Positions 8,959 through 15,282 of a DNA stretch of 64,000 nt are shown here, in pieces. The notes below the pieces were generated by a model. The model worked only from the letters and a program-made list of their open reading frames with translations, had not been told where the DNA came from and made no database searches. Both the position numbers and the translations under genes were made by a program. The first letter of the stretch is position 1. Each line of letters starts with the position of its first letter. Source of the stretch: Flavobacteriales bacterium (GTDB lineage: Bacteria; Bacteroidota; Bacteroidia; NS11-12g; UBA9320); assembly GCA_020635395.1 (NCBI GenBank), contig JACJZV010000003.1, positions 314,160 through 378,159 on the forward strand. Reading direction: 5' to 3'.

Positions 8959-9315
8959 TTAACTACATTTTGGTGGTTTAAAAATTGTGTTTAGATATTC
9001 GGTTTCAACAGGTTGGTTAATAGTGGTTGTTTTCTGCATTTTTAGACTGTAAAAAACTTCAACATTTTCACGGTTGGAAAGAGTAAAGGCCATCAACTTC
9101 ATTTCTGGCAACGATGCCTCCGGTTGATTGGTTTCTTCCATATTTTTCTTTAAAATACAGCCTCCATGACAGTCAGAATCGGGGATGTTGCGGTTTTCAC
9201 ACAATTCGGCTTCTATGTATTTCTGGTTGATTTTAAACAGACCATACACAGCAACCACTTCAAGCATATTGCTCAAAATGAGGAAAATCATCAATGTTGC
9301 CCCAATTCTTTTCAA
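8959..9315 (-). CDS. Small membrane-anchored Cys-rich protein
   Basis: A 118-residue protein with one N-terminal hydrophobic segment (residues about 7-27) followed by the segment FKINQKYIEAELCENRN, then CHGGCILKK. The pattern of one Cys, then C-x3-C followed by lysines, recurs in short Bacteroidota proteins near metal- or heme-related genes; I know no assigned function. The start codon at 9315 is TTG; an ATG at 9291 would shorten the signal segment. It heads the cluster with the CxxC barrel and His-rich lipoprotein and diverges from the membrane-protein gene on the other strand. Confidence 0.6.
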   Translation of the reverse strand: MKRIGATLMIFLILSNMLEVVAVYGLFKINQKYIEAELCENRNIPDSDCHGGCILKKNMEETNQPEASLPEMKLMAFTLSNRENVEVFYSLKMQKTTTINQPVETEYLNTIFKPPKCS

Positions 9316-9385
9316 ATCAGTAAATATGCTGCGAACTTAGAAGCATCGTTTAAGTTTTTAGCTGCTTTTGGTCATATTTTTAAAT

Positions 9386-9393
9386 TAAATTTG
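9386..9393 (+). promoter_or_regulatory. -7 box TAAATTTG upstream of the 231-residue membrane protein
   Basis: TAAATTTG matches TAnnTTTG and sits 42 nt before ATG 9436 in the divergent intergenic region. No convincing -33 box was found at the usual spacing. Confidence 0.4.
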
Positions 9394-9435
9394 CTCAAAA
9401 AAATCAGAGATGAAAGTAAAATCGACATACTTTTA

Positions 9436-10131
9436 ATGATGAACTCCATTTTGAACCCAACGGTTTGGGTAGGTAGCTTTGAGTGGCGAGAACCAGTCAC
9501 TACGTTGACAGACTTTTTGGTGGCTCTTGTATGTTGGTTTGCCTATTTTAGTTTTGGCAAAATTGTGTCAAAGCACGTTTCTTTCAAATGGTTTAAAAAC
9601 TATTTTCTAATTTTTGCCATTGGCATGACCAGTGCCGCTTGGCTTGGCCATGGTTTGCAGGCCTATGTGCCTGATTATGCTAAGGTGGTTGGGTGGATAT
9701 GCGGTGCTACCGGCTTGATGTTTTTGCAGTTGGGTTCTTTCAAAATAATCGAAAATCGGGTGGGGTTAACTGTTAAAATTTGGCTGCCAAAATGGTTTGT
9801 TTTTCAATGGATTTTGGCTGTTTTGTTGATGATTTTTATGCTGCAATATGGCATTGAAAATGCGTTTAAAGTTACCCAAATAAACTCATCGGTTGCCTTA
9901 ATTTTAATGGTGCTTCCCATGCATCTTTTTGCTTCTAAAAAGTTAAACCTTACGGGAAGCAAAATAGTGGCATCAGCACTTTTTTACAGTATTATTCCTG
10001 GCATCGTTTATTCAAATCAACTAAGCATAAATCATTGGTTTAACTACCACGACATTAGCCATTTACTTATGGCCGTGTTCATGACCATTATGTATTTTGG
10101 CTTGCGGCGAGTGATAGAATCGCAGAAATAA
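9436..10131 (+). CDS. Polytopic membrane protein of unknown function
   Basis: Start chosen at ATG 9436 (a second ATG follows directly at 9439). The frame stays open upstream to 9166, but that stretch overlaps the divergent gene and reads as non-protein sequence. The 231-residue product has about seven hydrophobic segments, beginning after the segment WREPVTTLTDFLVALVC. Conserved-looking polar residues include Glu-Pro and Thr-Thr-x-Thr-Asp at the N-terminus, Gly-His in WLGHGLQAY and a late HxxxH (HWFNYHDISH). It is the last host-type gene before the cassette array. I cannot name the family. Confidence 0.65.
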   Translation: MMNSILNPTVWVGSFEWREPVTTLTDFLVALVCWFAYFSFGKIVSKHVSFKWFKNYFLIFAIGMTSAAWLGHGLQAYVPDYAKVVGWICGATGLMFLQLGSFKIIENRVGLTVKIWLPKWFVFQWILAVLLMIFMLQYGIENAFKVTQINSSVALILMVLPMHLFASKKLNLTGSKIVASALFYSIIPGIVYSNQLSINHWFNYHDISHLLMAVFMTIMYFGLRRVIESQK

Positions 10132-10318
10132 GAGGTGTGCTAATGCACCATTGAAAAGCCCGAAAAGCTACCTCCCCCCCTTTTGAAAAAGAATATTAAA
10201 ATATTATGAGTGTGATTGATATCTCCAAGCATCTTGATGTTTTACGTATTGTTTCACAAAACGCTCGGAAGTTTTCTGTCAAGATTGAACATCAGTTTGC
10301 CTGACGTGAAACCCATGT
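10132..10318. other. Intergenic remainder at the distal end of the array
   Basis: No gene is seen. The segment next to the MITE (CACGTGAAACCC-like on one side, TTTCACAAAAC on the other) looks like the loop-side remains of the terminal attC. The far flank is ordinary AT-rich DNA with a run of eight C near 10176. Confidence 0.4.
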
Positions 10319-10464
10319 GCCTGTTGCACAACCCAAAAGTAACTCTATTTTTCAACTATTTCAAAAAAGTTGTAATTTTAATCTTCTTATTATCAGCGAG
10401 TTAGTTGTGTTTTGTTTTTGAGGTAAAAATCTAAAATAGCGTTGAGGGTAGTTGTGCAACAGCT
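10319..10464 (-). mobile_element. MITE copy A (146 bp)
   Basis: Ends GCCTGTTGCACAAC and GTTGTGCAACAGCT form 14-bp terminal inverted repeats matching those of the IS at 15163. The flanks are acccatgt (10311-10318) and acccgtgt (10465-10472), an 8-bp duplication with one mismatch. It is inserted directly after the R'' AAC of the 10491 cassette. It has no coding capacity and matches the IS only in the termini. It carries an outward promoter, but no cassette gene lies beyond it. Confidence 0.88.
10334..10365 (-). promoter_or_regulatory. Promoter inside MITE copy A
   Basis: On the minus strand TTTG, 20 nt, then TACTTTTG. It fits the Bacteroidota -33/-7 consensus. It points out of the array end. 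Confidence 0.55.
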
Positions 10465-10490
10465 ACCCGTGTTACAAGCAGTTATTTCTA

Positions 10491-11054
10491 TCAACCAGGT
10501 GTCCCGGTATCAAGCACCTTCCAAAGCAATTCATTCTCCAATTCTATTTTTTCTCCTGTTTTGCTGTCTATAAATACAAGTCTTTTTATTAAAACAGTCG
10601 TGTGATGTGTCTTGTTGCCATAAAGTTCTGTCGGATCACTAAAGCCAATAATTAATTGTCCACTTTGTGCTTGTAGTTGTTGTGTTGGTTTAGGTGCATT
10701 ATTAATTATTAGATCGGTGCATATGTTTGTAAGACTTGCATCCTTTTTGTCAAACACTAAAAGCTCTGTTAGTCGACCCGCATTTGAACTGTCAATAGTT
10801 ACAGAATAGCAACTGTCAAATTGAATAGGGAAGTCAGGAAGCATGTGAATTACATATTTGTCATTGATGAGTTTGTAAGTCCCCCCTGCACAACCAATGC
10901 TCTGTCCAGCTTTTAAAGTATCAATGCCTGCAAAGCATGTCGCAAAAGTGTTTTGGGATTTGTCTTGCTCTTTTGTGGAATTGCCCGTCGTATCACTTTG
11001 ATTGCCGCAACTTAATAAAGTCAAAATTGACAGAATGAATATTAGTCTACGCAT
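10491..11054 (-). CDS. Cassette-borne lipoprotein, unknown
   Basis: The 187-residue product has a short signal and lipobox LLSC (Cys16), then a Ser/Thr/Gln-rich linker. The folded part contains three cysteines (TCFAG, IGCAGG, DSCYSV) and beta-rich segments. I do not recognise a family. Its cassette boundary is GTTACAAGCA on the 5' side (AAC at 11075-11077), repeated in inverted form at 10471-10480 just past the stop codon. It is the last cassette of the array in reading order. Confidence 0.75.
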   Translation of the reverse strand: MRRLIFILSILTLLSCGNQSDTTGNSTKEQDKSQNTFATCFAGIDTLKAGQSIGCAGGTYKLINDKYVIHMLPDFPIQFDSCYSVTIDSSNAGRLTELLVFDKKDASLTNICTDLIINNAPKPTQQLQAQSGQLIIGFSDPTELYGNKTHHTTVLIKRLVFIDSKTGEKIELENELLWKVLDTGTPG

Positions 11055-11067
11055 GACTGCCTAAAAT

Positions 11068-11190
11068 TGCTTGTAACGTTGGGGCTTGGTGACGGACGTA
11101 AAATCACCCCTCTTCCGAAGCCTACACATCAAACTTAATCAAATTTTTGATTGAATGACAATCCCGCCTGGCACCAAGCTAGTGTTATGC
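11068..11190 (-). other. Uninterrupted attC-like site of the 11194 cassette
   Basis: Bounded by GTGCATAAC (R'' side, plus 11184-11192) and GTTACAAGC (R' side, plus 11069-11077). The arms GCTTGGTGCC and GTCACCAAGC pair as L''/L'. The loop is about 70 nt and contains a promoter-like sequence. It is one of the few sites not invaded by an IS or MITE. Confidence 0.7.
11130..11161 (-). promoter_or_regulatory. Promoter in attC reading into the 10491 cassette
   Basis: On the minus strand TTG, 21 nt, then TAAGTTTG, about 76 nt before ATG 11054. It is unrelated in sequence to the MITE or type B repeat promoters. Confidence 0.5.
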
Positions 11191-11193
11191 ACA

Positions 11194-11937
11194 TTACAAC
11201 AAGTCCCATTTGATTGAATCCTTTTTTATCGTTTTATCGATTGCCTTTTGAATGAGCCACTTCTTCGGAGTTGCTTTCATGATCTTAGCCTTTAGTTTTC
11301 TCATAAATTCATCAGAATCTCGAAGAATGTTGTCTGAATCAGTAGTACTCGTGGGCAACGATGTGAATTTTACGAATGAGATTTTATGTTTTTTGAACAG
11401 ATCTCTGACTTTTCTTGAAGTATATATACTTGCTGTAATATGACCAAATTCATCAGGACGAGTCATTACAAAGTCACTACCGTCCCAGCTACTCTCATTG
11501 AAGTATTCTCCTTTGAATTGTGGAACAATCATTCCTGAAGGACTCTCCTTAAAAATTACCTCCGAACGAAAATAATCTATGGGACCTATTCTTCCTTGAA
11601 TACACACAGCGAAGTATTTGCCACTCATGAGCTCTCCATTTTTGTCTTTTACATTCGCAGGGATGTATTTCACTCCAGTGATATTGTTGTCTTCAAAAAG
11701 CATTTTTAATTCTTCATTTATGCAAAAAGGACTAAGAACACCATTCCAAAAAAAAGCATTTGGAGATTTGGCTCCTTCCGCATGTTGGATGCTCAGCTGA
11801 GTTAGCTCAAGCTCGCACCTCAATGCTTTTACCCAATCTCGAGCATCTAGCTCGACCTTACCCTTGTAGTTCTTTGTCGAATAAGTATCGTCAAAAGTGA
11901 AAAAATTATCAAAGAAGGTATTGTAAGTCATATTCAT
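11194..11937 (-). CDS. Cassette-borne hypothetical, possible immunity-type protein
   Basis: The open frame extends to 12021, but residues before Met 11937 would be encoded by the attC itself (PLCT spans the GTTATGCACA boundary), so the cassette gene starts at ATG 11937, giving 247 residues. No signal peptide. Segments such as ELKMLFEDNNITGVKYIPANV recall single-domain immunity proteins paired with polymorphic toxins (DUF1629-like), but this is weak. The C-terminus is strongly basic. The boundary repeat GTTATGCACA occurs on both sides. Confidence 0.65.
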   Translation of the reverse strand: MNMTYNTFFDNFFTFDDTYSTKNYKGKVELDARDWVKALRCELELTQLSIQHAEGAKSPNAFFWNGVLSPFCINEELKMLFEDNNITGVKYIPANVKDKNGELMSGKYFAVCIQGRIGPIDYFRSEVIFKESPSGMIVPQFKGEYFNESSWDGSDFVMTRPDEFGHITASIYTSRKVRDLFKKHKISFVKFTSLPTSTTDSDNILRDSDEFMRKLKAKIMKATPKKWLIQKAIDKTIKKDSIKWDLL

Positions 11938-12081
11938 TGTGCATAACGGTTTGGGGCTTTGCGTTCGGGCGGGTTTCGGAGCACAAAGTTTCAATTTATT
12001 ACTTAAGTTCTTTAGAAGCACAAAGCTCCATCCCGATAGCTATCGGGATTGCACGTCAGCCCGCCTGACGCAAACCCATGT

Positions 12082-12226
12082 GCCTGTTGCACAACTCAAA
12101 AGTAACTCTATTTTTCAACTATTTCAAAAAAGTTGCAATTTTAATCTTCTTATTATCAGTGAGTTAATCGTGTTTTGTTTTGAGGTAAAAATCTAAAATA
12201 GCGTTGAGGGTAGTTGTGCAACAGCT
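12082..12226 (-). mobile_element. MITE copy B (145 bp)
   Basis: Same termini and interior as copy A, one base shorter in a T run. Flanks are acccatgt (12074-12081) and acccgtgt (12227-12234). The register relative to R'' AAC and the orientation are the same as in every other copy. Its outward promoter faces the 11194 cassette gene about 145 bp away. Confidence 0.9.
12097..12128 (-). promoter_or_regulatory. Promoter inside MITE copy B
   Basis: On the minus strand TTTG, 20 nt, TACTTTTG. It points to ATG 11937. Confidence 0.6.
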
Positions 12227-12233
12227 ACCCGTG

Positions 12234-12668
12234 TTAGCTGCCGTATTTATTTCTCCATTCGTCAGGTACGTCCAGCCATATCGCAGGCGTTAGCCATTGA
12301 TTTTCCTTAAAAGTTTTTTCTCCGTCTGCAAATGAAATTGTCTTTGTCTTGATTAAGTTTAGTATAGCATCAATTTTTTCTTTTTCAATACTGTCTGCAG
12401 AAGAATGTATGTCGTCTACGCTTGTTGGAATTTCTGCAAACCAACCGTAATAAAACATACTTTTAGGTCCACCAAGTCCGTATTCTGGTTCTTTATCGCC
12501 TATACAATGCTCCCACCAACTAATACTGTCAACCTTATAGCCACTTTTCACAATTTCTTCAACAAAGTCTGAGTAATTGTCTCTTGATACAATAATATCA
12601 ATGTAACCATTTCCAACAGGTTGTGCTTTGTATTTTTCAATTATGTTGTCCAATTTCAATTTGTCCAT
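12234..12668 (-). CDS. Cassette-borne hypothetical, 144 residues
   Basis: A small soluble protein without signal or membrane segment. It opens with a helical segment and a beta-alpha unit (GYIDIIVSRDNYSDFVEEIVKSG), followed by an aromatic loop (WWEHC, MFYYGWFAEIP) and a Trp-rich C-terminus. I do not recognise it. The boundary repeat GTTAGCTGCC is present at 12233-12242 and, inverted, at 12699-12708. The stop codon TAA is formed by the R'' bases. It is directly preceded by the methyltransferase gene with almost no attC between, so it is probably co-transcribed with it. Confidence 0.68.
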   Translation of the reverse strand: MDKLKLDNIIEKYKAQPVGNGYIDIIVSRDNYSDFVEEIVKSGYKVDSISWWEHCIGDKEPEYGLGGPKSMFYYGWFAEIPTSVDDIHSSADSIEKEKIDAILNLIKTKTISFADGEKTFKENQWLTPAIWLDVPDEWRNKYGS

Positions 12669-12705
12669 TTAATTTGTCTTTCGGGTTGTTCTAAAAATGG
12701 CAGCT

Positions 12706-12716
12706 AACGGTTGTTC
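12706..12716 (-). other. Collapsed attC between two cassettes
   Basis: On the minus strand only AACAACC separates the end of the methyltransferase cassette from the next GTTAGCTGCC. The stem-loop is missing, so these two genes are fused into one unit, presumably by deletion. Confidence 0.5.
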
Positions 12717-13217
12717 TTATTCTATTTTAAATTTCGCTTCATTTATTCCCAATATCATTTCTTCATCCCGTCTAAACTCGTACATGGCGATTGAAGATGA
12801 TATTGAAACATTAAGGCATTCAACGTTTCCAAATTGAGGTATAACAATAACATCATCACACTTGTCTACAAATTCGTCAGGAAGTCCAAATTTTTCACTC
12901 CCTACAATTAAATTACAATTTGATTCAAATTTCTTTCTAGGAAGTATAGTTGCACGTTCATTTATCTCTATTGCGTAGTTTCTTAATTTTTCTTTTTTAG
13001 ACCATTCAAAAAAATCCATTTCATTTTTAAAATGAATGAATTCGCAATGGGTTTCAAGTTTCCTTGAAAATACCTGAGACCCTTTTTTAAAGTCCCAAGG
13101 TCGCTCGTATCCAACAAATACAAATTTGCCACCACCAAACGCCACATGGCTTCTGACCATCATACCAACATTCTTTGGACTTAATACTCTATGTAATATT
13201 GTGTTGAATTGTTTCAT
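12717..13217 (-). CDS. SpoU/TrmH-type RNA 2'-O-methyltransferase
   Basis: The 166-residue product is a minimal SPOUT methyltransferase. It has the three family motifs: motif 1 SPKNVGMMVRSHVAFG (conserved Asn and Arg), motif 2 LIVGSEKFGLP, and motif 3 VIPQFGNVECLNVSISSSIAMYEF, which form the knotted S-adenosylmethionine site. The target is probably ribose 2'-OH in tRNA or rRNA. Finding it as a cassette is notable because such enzymes are usually core genes. The next gene follows across a collapsed attC of about 10 bp, and no clear boundary inverted repeat is seen for this cassette. Confidence 0.85.
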   Translation of the reverse strand: MKQFNTILHRVLSPKNVGMMVRSHVAFGGGKFVFVGYERPWDFKKGSQVFSRKLETHCEFIHFKNEMDFFEWSKKEKLRNYAIEINERATILPRKKFESNCNLIVGSEKFGLPDEFVDKCDDVIVIPQFGNVECLNVSISSSIAMYEFRRDEEMILGINEAKFKIE

Positions 13218-13235
13218 TTTTAAATACCGTTAATG

Positions 13236-13357
13236 TTTTGCAGCTACCCGAAGGTGGCGATTTCGAAGCACTTCACTGCCAACCAAGCAGGAACTTTGAT
13301 AGAAGCATAAAGCTTGATTTAACCACTGAACCGCCACTTTTGGGTAGGTGGCTGTTA
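13236..13357 (-). other. Uninterrupted attC-like site of the 13376 cassette
   Basis: R'' side CGCCCCATAAC (plus 13353-13363). Arms CTACCCAAAAGTGGCGG and CGCCACCTTCGGGTAG pair as L''/L'. The R' end is degenerate (AACATTAACGG instead of a GTT matching the next cassette). No promoter match is seen inside. Confidence 0.55.
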
Positions 13358-13375
13358 TGGGGCGTTTTTCTTATT

Positions 13376-14152
13376 TTAGTAGTATTGATAATGTCTATAT
13401 TGAAATTCTTGAGCCCTACGTAAGTAAAAATTGTCCGTAATTAAGTTATTGAGGTTGTCAACGATTTTATTCAATTCTTTACTTAGTGCAATTTTATCGT
13501 TCCCAAAGGTCGCGTGGTCAATTTTACTTTCATCGTCAATCAGTTGTCTGAGCGATTTTATGTAAAACTCTTTTTGTTTTGTTATGTTGTATGTTTTTTC
13601 TATGTGGTCTTTGCTCTGCAAATAGATATAAACAGAATACTCTGCGTAACCTTCAATTCTTGCATATTGATGTCCGAAATATGTCCCACCATGTTGAAAC
13701 CGCGAGAAAAGTGTATTTATATTGGCATAGATGTCAATTAATTTTTTTCTCATTTTCTGGTTGTTGTCAATACCATTCTTTTGTTTGAGTAAATACGCAT
13801 ACAAAATATAATAGTTGTCCTGCCCAGCTTCGCTTCCAAATTCTCCATTGCCTGAATTACAATAAAAGGATTGGTCAGGTTCATCAGGATTTTCAATAAA
13901 TAATTCGGGGTGATTGTCAACAATGTAATTGAAGTCGTCTTTTTCATATTTTACAGTCTGGCCGGTTTCGGTTGCAAAGAACAAAGTGTCCATTGATATA
14001 TGATATTTTGAGTAGTGGGCTTTTTTAGTTGTCAAAGCGGAGTCGATTTGCACCATTTTGTCACTATGGTTTGTCAGTTTACTTTCTTTCTTAGGTTGTT
14101 GGTTACACCCTAAAAGCCCTGTTACTAAAACTACTGTCGCCACTTGTTTCAT
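13376..14152 (-). CDS. Cassette-borne lipoprotein, 258 residues
   Basis: Start chosen at ATG 14152, which gives a compact signal peptide with lipobox LLGC; an ATG at 14170 adds six residues. The mature protein is mainly helical with a conserved-looking segment around NINTLFSRFQHGGTYFGHQ and a Tyr-rich tail. I do not recognise a family. Its 3' boundary (CGCCCCATAAC) is clear but the matching 5' GTT repeat is not, so the cassette is degenerate on that side. A promoter-like sequence lies at 14320-14350. Confidence 0.7.
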   Translation of the reverse strand: MKQVATVVLVTGLLGCNQQPKKESKLTNHSDKMVQIDSALTTKKAHYSKYHISMDTLFFATETGQTVKYEKDDFNYIVDNHPELFIENPDEPDQSFYCNSGNGEFGSEAGQDNYYILYAYLLKQKNGIDNNQKMRKKLIDIYANINTLFSRFQHGGTYFGHQYARIEGYAEYSVYIYLQSKDHIEKTYNITKQKEFYIKSLRQLIDDESKIDHATFGNDKIALSKELNKIVDNLNNLITDNFYLRRAQEFQYRHYQYY

Positions 14153-14170
14153 TGTTGTAATATATTTCAA

Positions 14171-14448
14171 ACTAAAGGTTGGGACGTTAAGCGTTGGGCA
14201 TTTCGAAACATTTTTCTATAAAACTGCTAAGAATTTAATCAAATGTAATGCCTTTAAAACTTGCACTGCCTGCCCAATGTTTTATACCATTGTGTGTGCC
14301 GCAAGTGGCAAACGCTCTTCAAAAATAGTTGAAAGGAGAGTGATAACCAATAGTTATGTCGGATTAGCTAAATAGGTACACTCTCTTCATTTATGGGGAG
14401 TGCCGCCTACTCGATTGTGTGCCCGTGCTTTTCTTGCTTATGTCATTT
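14171..14448 (-). other. Degenerate attC-like region between the 14449 and 13376 genes
   Basis: No gene is seen. Inverted segments around GCCACTTGCGGC and GGGCAGGCAG can fold, and AACGCTTAACGTCCC near 14180 may be a decayed R' end. Neither boundary repeat matches its partner, so the site is probably no longer a functional attC. Confidence 0.4.
14320..14350 (-). promoter_or_regulatory. Promoter reading into the 13376 cassette
   Basis: On the minus strand TTG, 20 nt, TATTTTTG, about 168 nt before ATG 14152. It is unrelated to the other cassette promoters outside the consensus. Confidence 0.45.
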
Positions 14449-14988
14449 TTAGTCCTCCGCTTCTCGTTTAATAAATTCAGTCCGTTCATCAGTATTGTCG
14501 TTCCAACCTGTCCAAACATCTTTTAAAGTTAAATGAAGTCCGTCAAAAGAAACTACTTGATGAATCCAAATTCTTGGAGGACAATTTTCATTGAGTCGGA
14601 CAATGTCTTGAGTATAAAATGTTGCGTTGTCCAGCCATCGAATTTTTAAAGTGTCTGGATGCTCACAGTCGATTTCATTTGTCCAAGTAACAAGTGTCGG
14701 ACTAATAAAATTAAACCCTGCACAATTTGCTTCCTTCATTACAAATCGTCCTGAAATTTTTGTCTCAAAATTTTCTGCTTCGTTGTTAATATTAGAAGCT
14801 ATCATCAAACTGTCGAGTTGGTCTTGCGTGATTGTCGCAAACTTGGGATTTGACTTTTGTAAACTGTTCCCTCTTTTATCGTCCACCACAACTCCGTCTG
14901 CATATTGTTTCATGTCGTGAAGGAACCAACCTATTGTAAAAGTCAGAAGTCCAGTTACGAGTATTGATATAATAAATTTCCAGTTCAT
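14449..14988 (-). CDS. Cassette-borne membrane-anchored hypothetical, 179 residues
   Basis: A single N-terminal hydrophobic segment (residues about 5-24) anchors an extracytoplasmic domain containing four Cys (EANCAGF, IDCEHP, NENCPP region) and several Trp. No lipobox. I do not recognise a family. The 5' boundary GTTATAAGCAATG is intact at 15013-15027; the expected inverted copy is not found past the stop codon, so its own attC appears damaged. The left end of IS copy 1 lies about 175 bp upstream with an outward promoter. Confidence 0.65.
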   Translation of the reverse strand: MNWKFIISILVTGLLTFTIGWFLHDMKQYADGVVVDDKRGNSLQKSNPKFATITQDQLDSLMIASNINNEAENFETKISGRFVMKEANCAGFNFISPTLVTWTNEIDCEHPDTLKIRWLDNATFYTQDIVRLNENCPPRIWIHQVVSFDGLHLTLKDVWTGWNDNTDERTEFIKREAED

Positions 14989-15185
14989 TTTCTTATGTCA
15001 TGTCGGTCGGTCAGCATTGCTTATAACGGTTTGAGGCTTTGCGTTCGGGCGGGTTTCGGAGCTCAAAGTTTCAATTTATTTCAAATGTTCATTAGAAGCA
15101 CAAAGCTCCATCCCGATAGCTATCGGGATTGCACGTCAGCCCGCCTGACGCAAAACCCGTGTGCCTGTTGCACAACCAAACCATT

Positions 15186-15214
15186 CAAAGGTAAAAAAAA
15201 TAGTTATAGACAAA
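15186..15214 (-). promoter_or_regulatory. Outward promoter in the left end of IS copy 1
   Basis: On the minus strand TTTG, 17 nt, TACCTTTG, directed out of the element toward ATG 14988. The spacing is slightly short for the consensus. Confidence 0.45.
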
Positions 15215-15282
15215 ATCGCGGAAAAATGTTCACAACACACTGTTAATCAATAAGATAAACAAATATTGACTATCTTTACACC

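Larger units (their letters stand above)
11945..12235 (-). other. attC-like site of the 12234 cassette, split by MITE copy B
   Basis: The R'' side ends in GGCAGCTAAC and the R' side is GTTATGCAC. The arms TTTGCGTCAGGCGGG and CCCGCCCGAACGCAAA pair as L''/L'. A central 20-bp palindrome, ATCCCGATAGCTATCGGGAT, lies at 12030-12049. The site is nearly identical to 15025-15155. MITE B (12082-12226) separates R'' from L''. Confidence 0.72.

Noticed and set aside
9166..9435. Longer N-terminus for the membrane protein at 9436
   Set aside because: The extra 90 codons overlap the divergent gene antisense, have no membrane or domain features, and a -7 box lies inside them at 9386.
10319..10464. The 145-bp repeat as a riboswitch or small RNA gene
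   Set aside because: Its terminal inverted repeats, flanking duplications and shared ends with the IS explain it as a MITE; no known riboswitch motif is seen.
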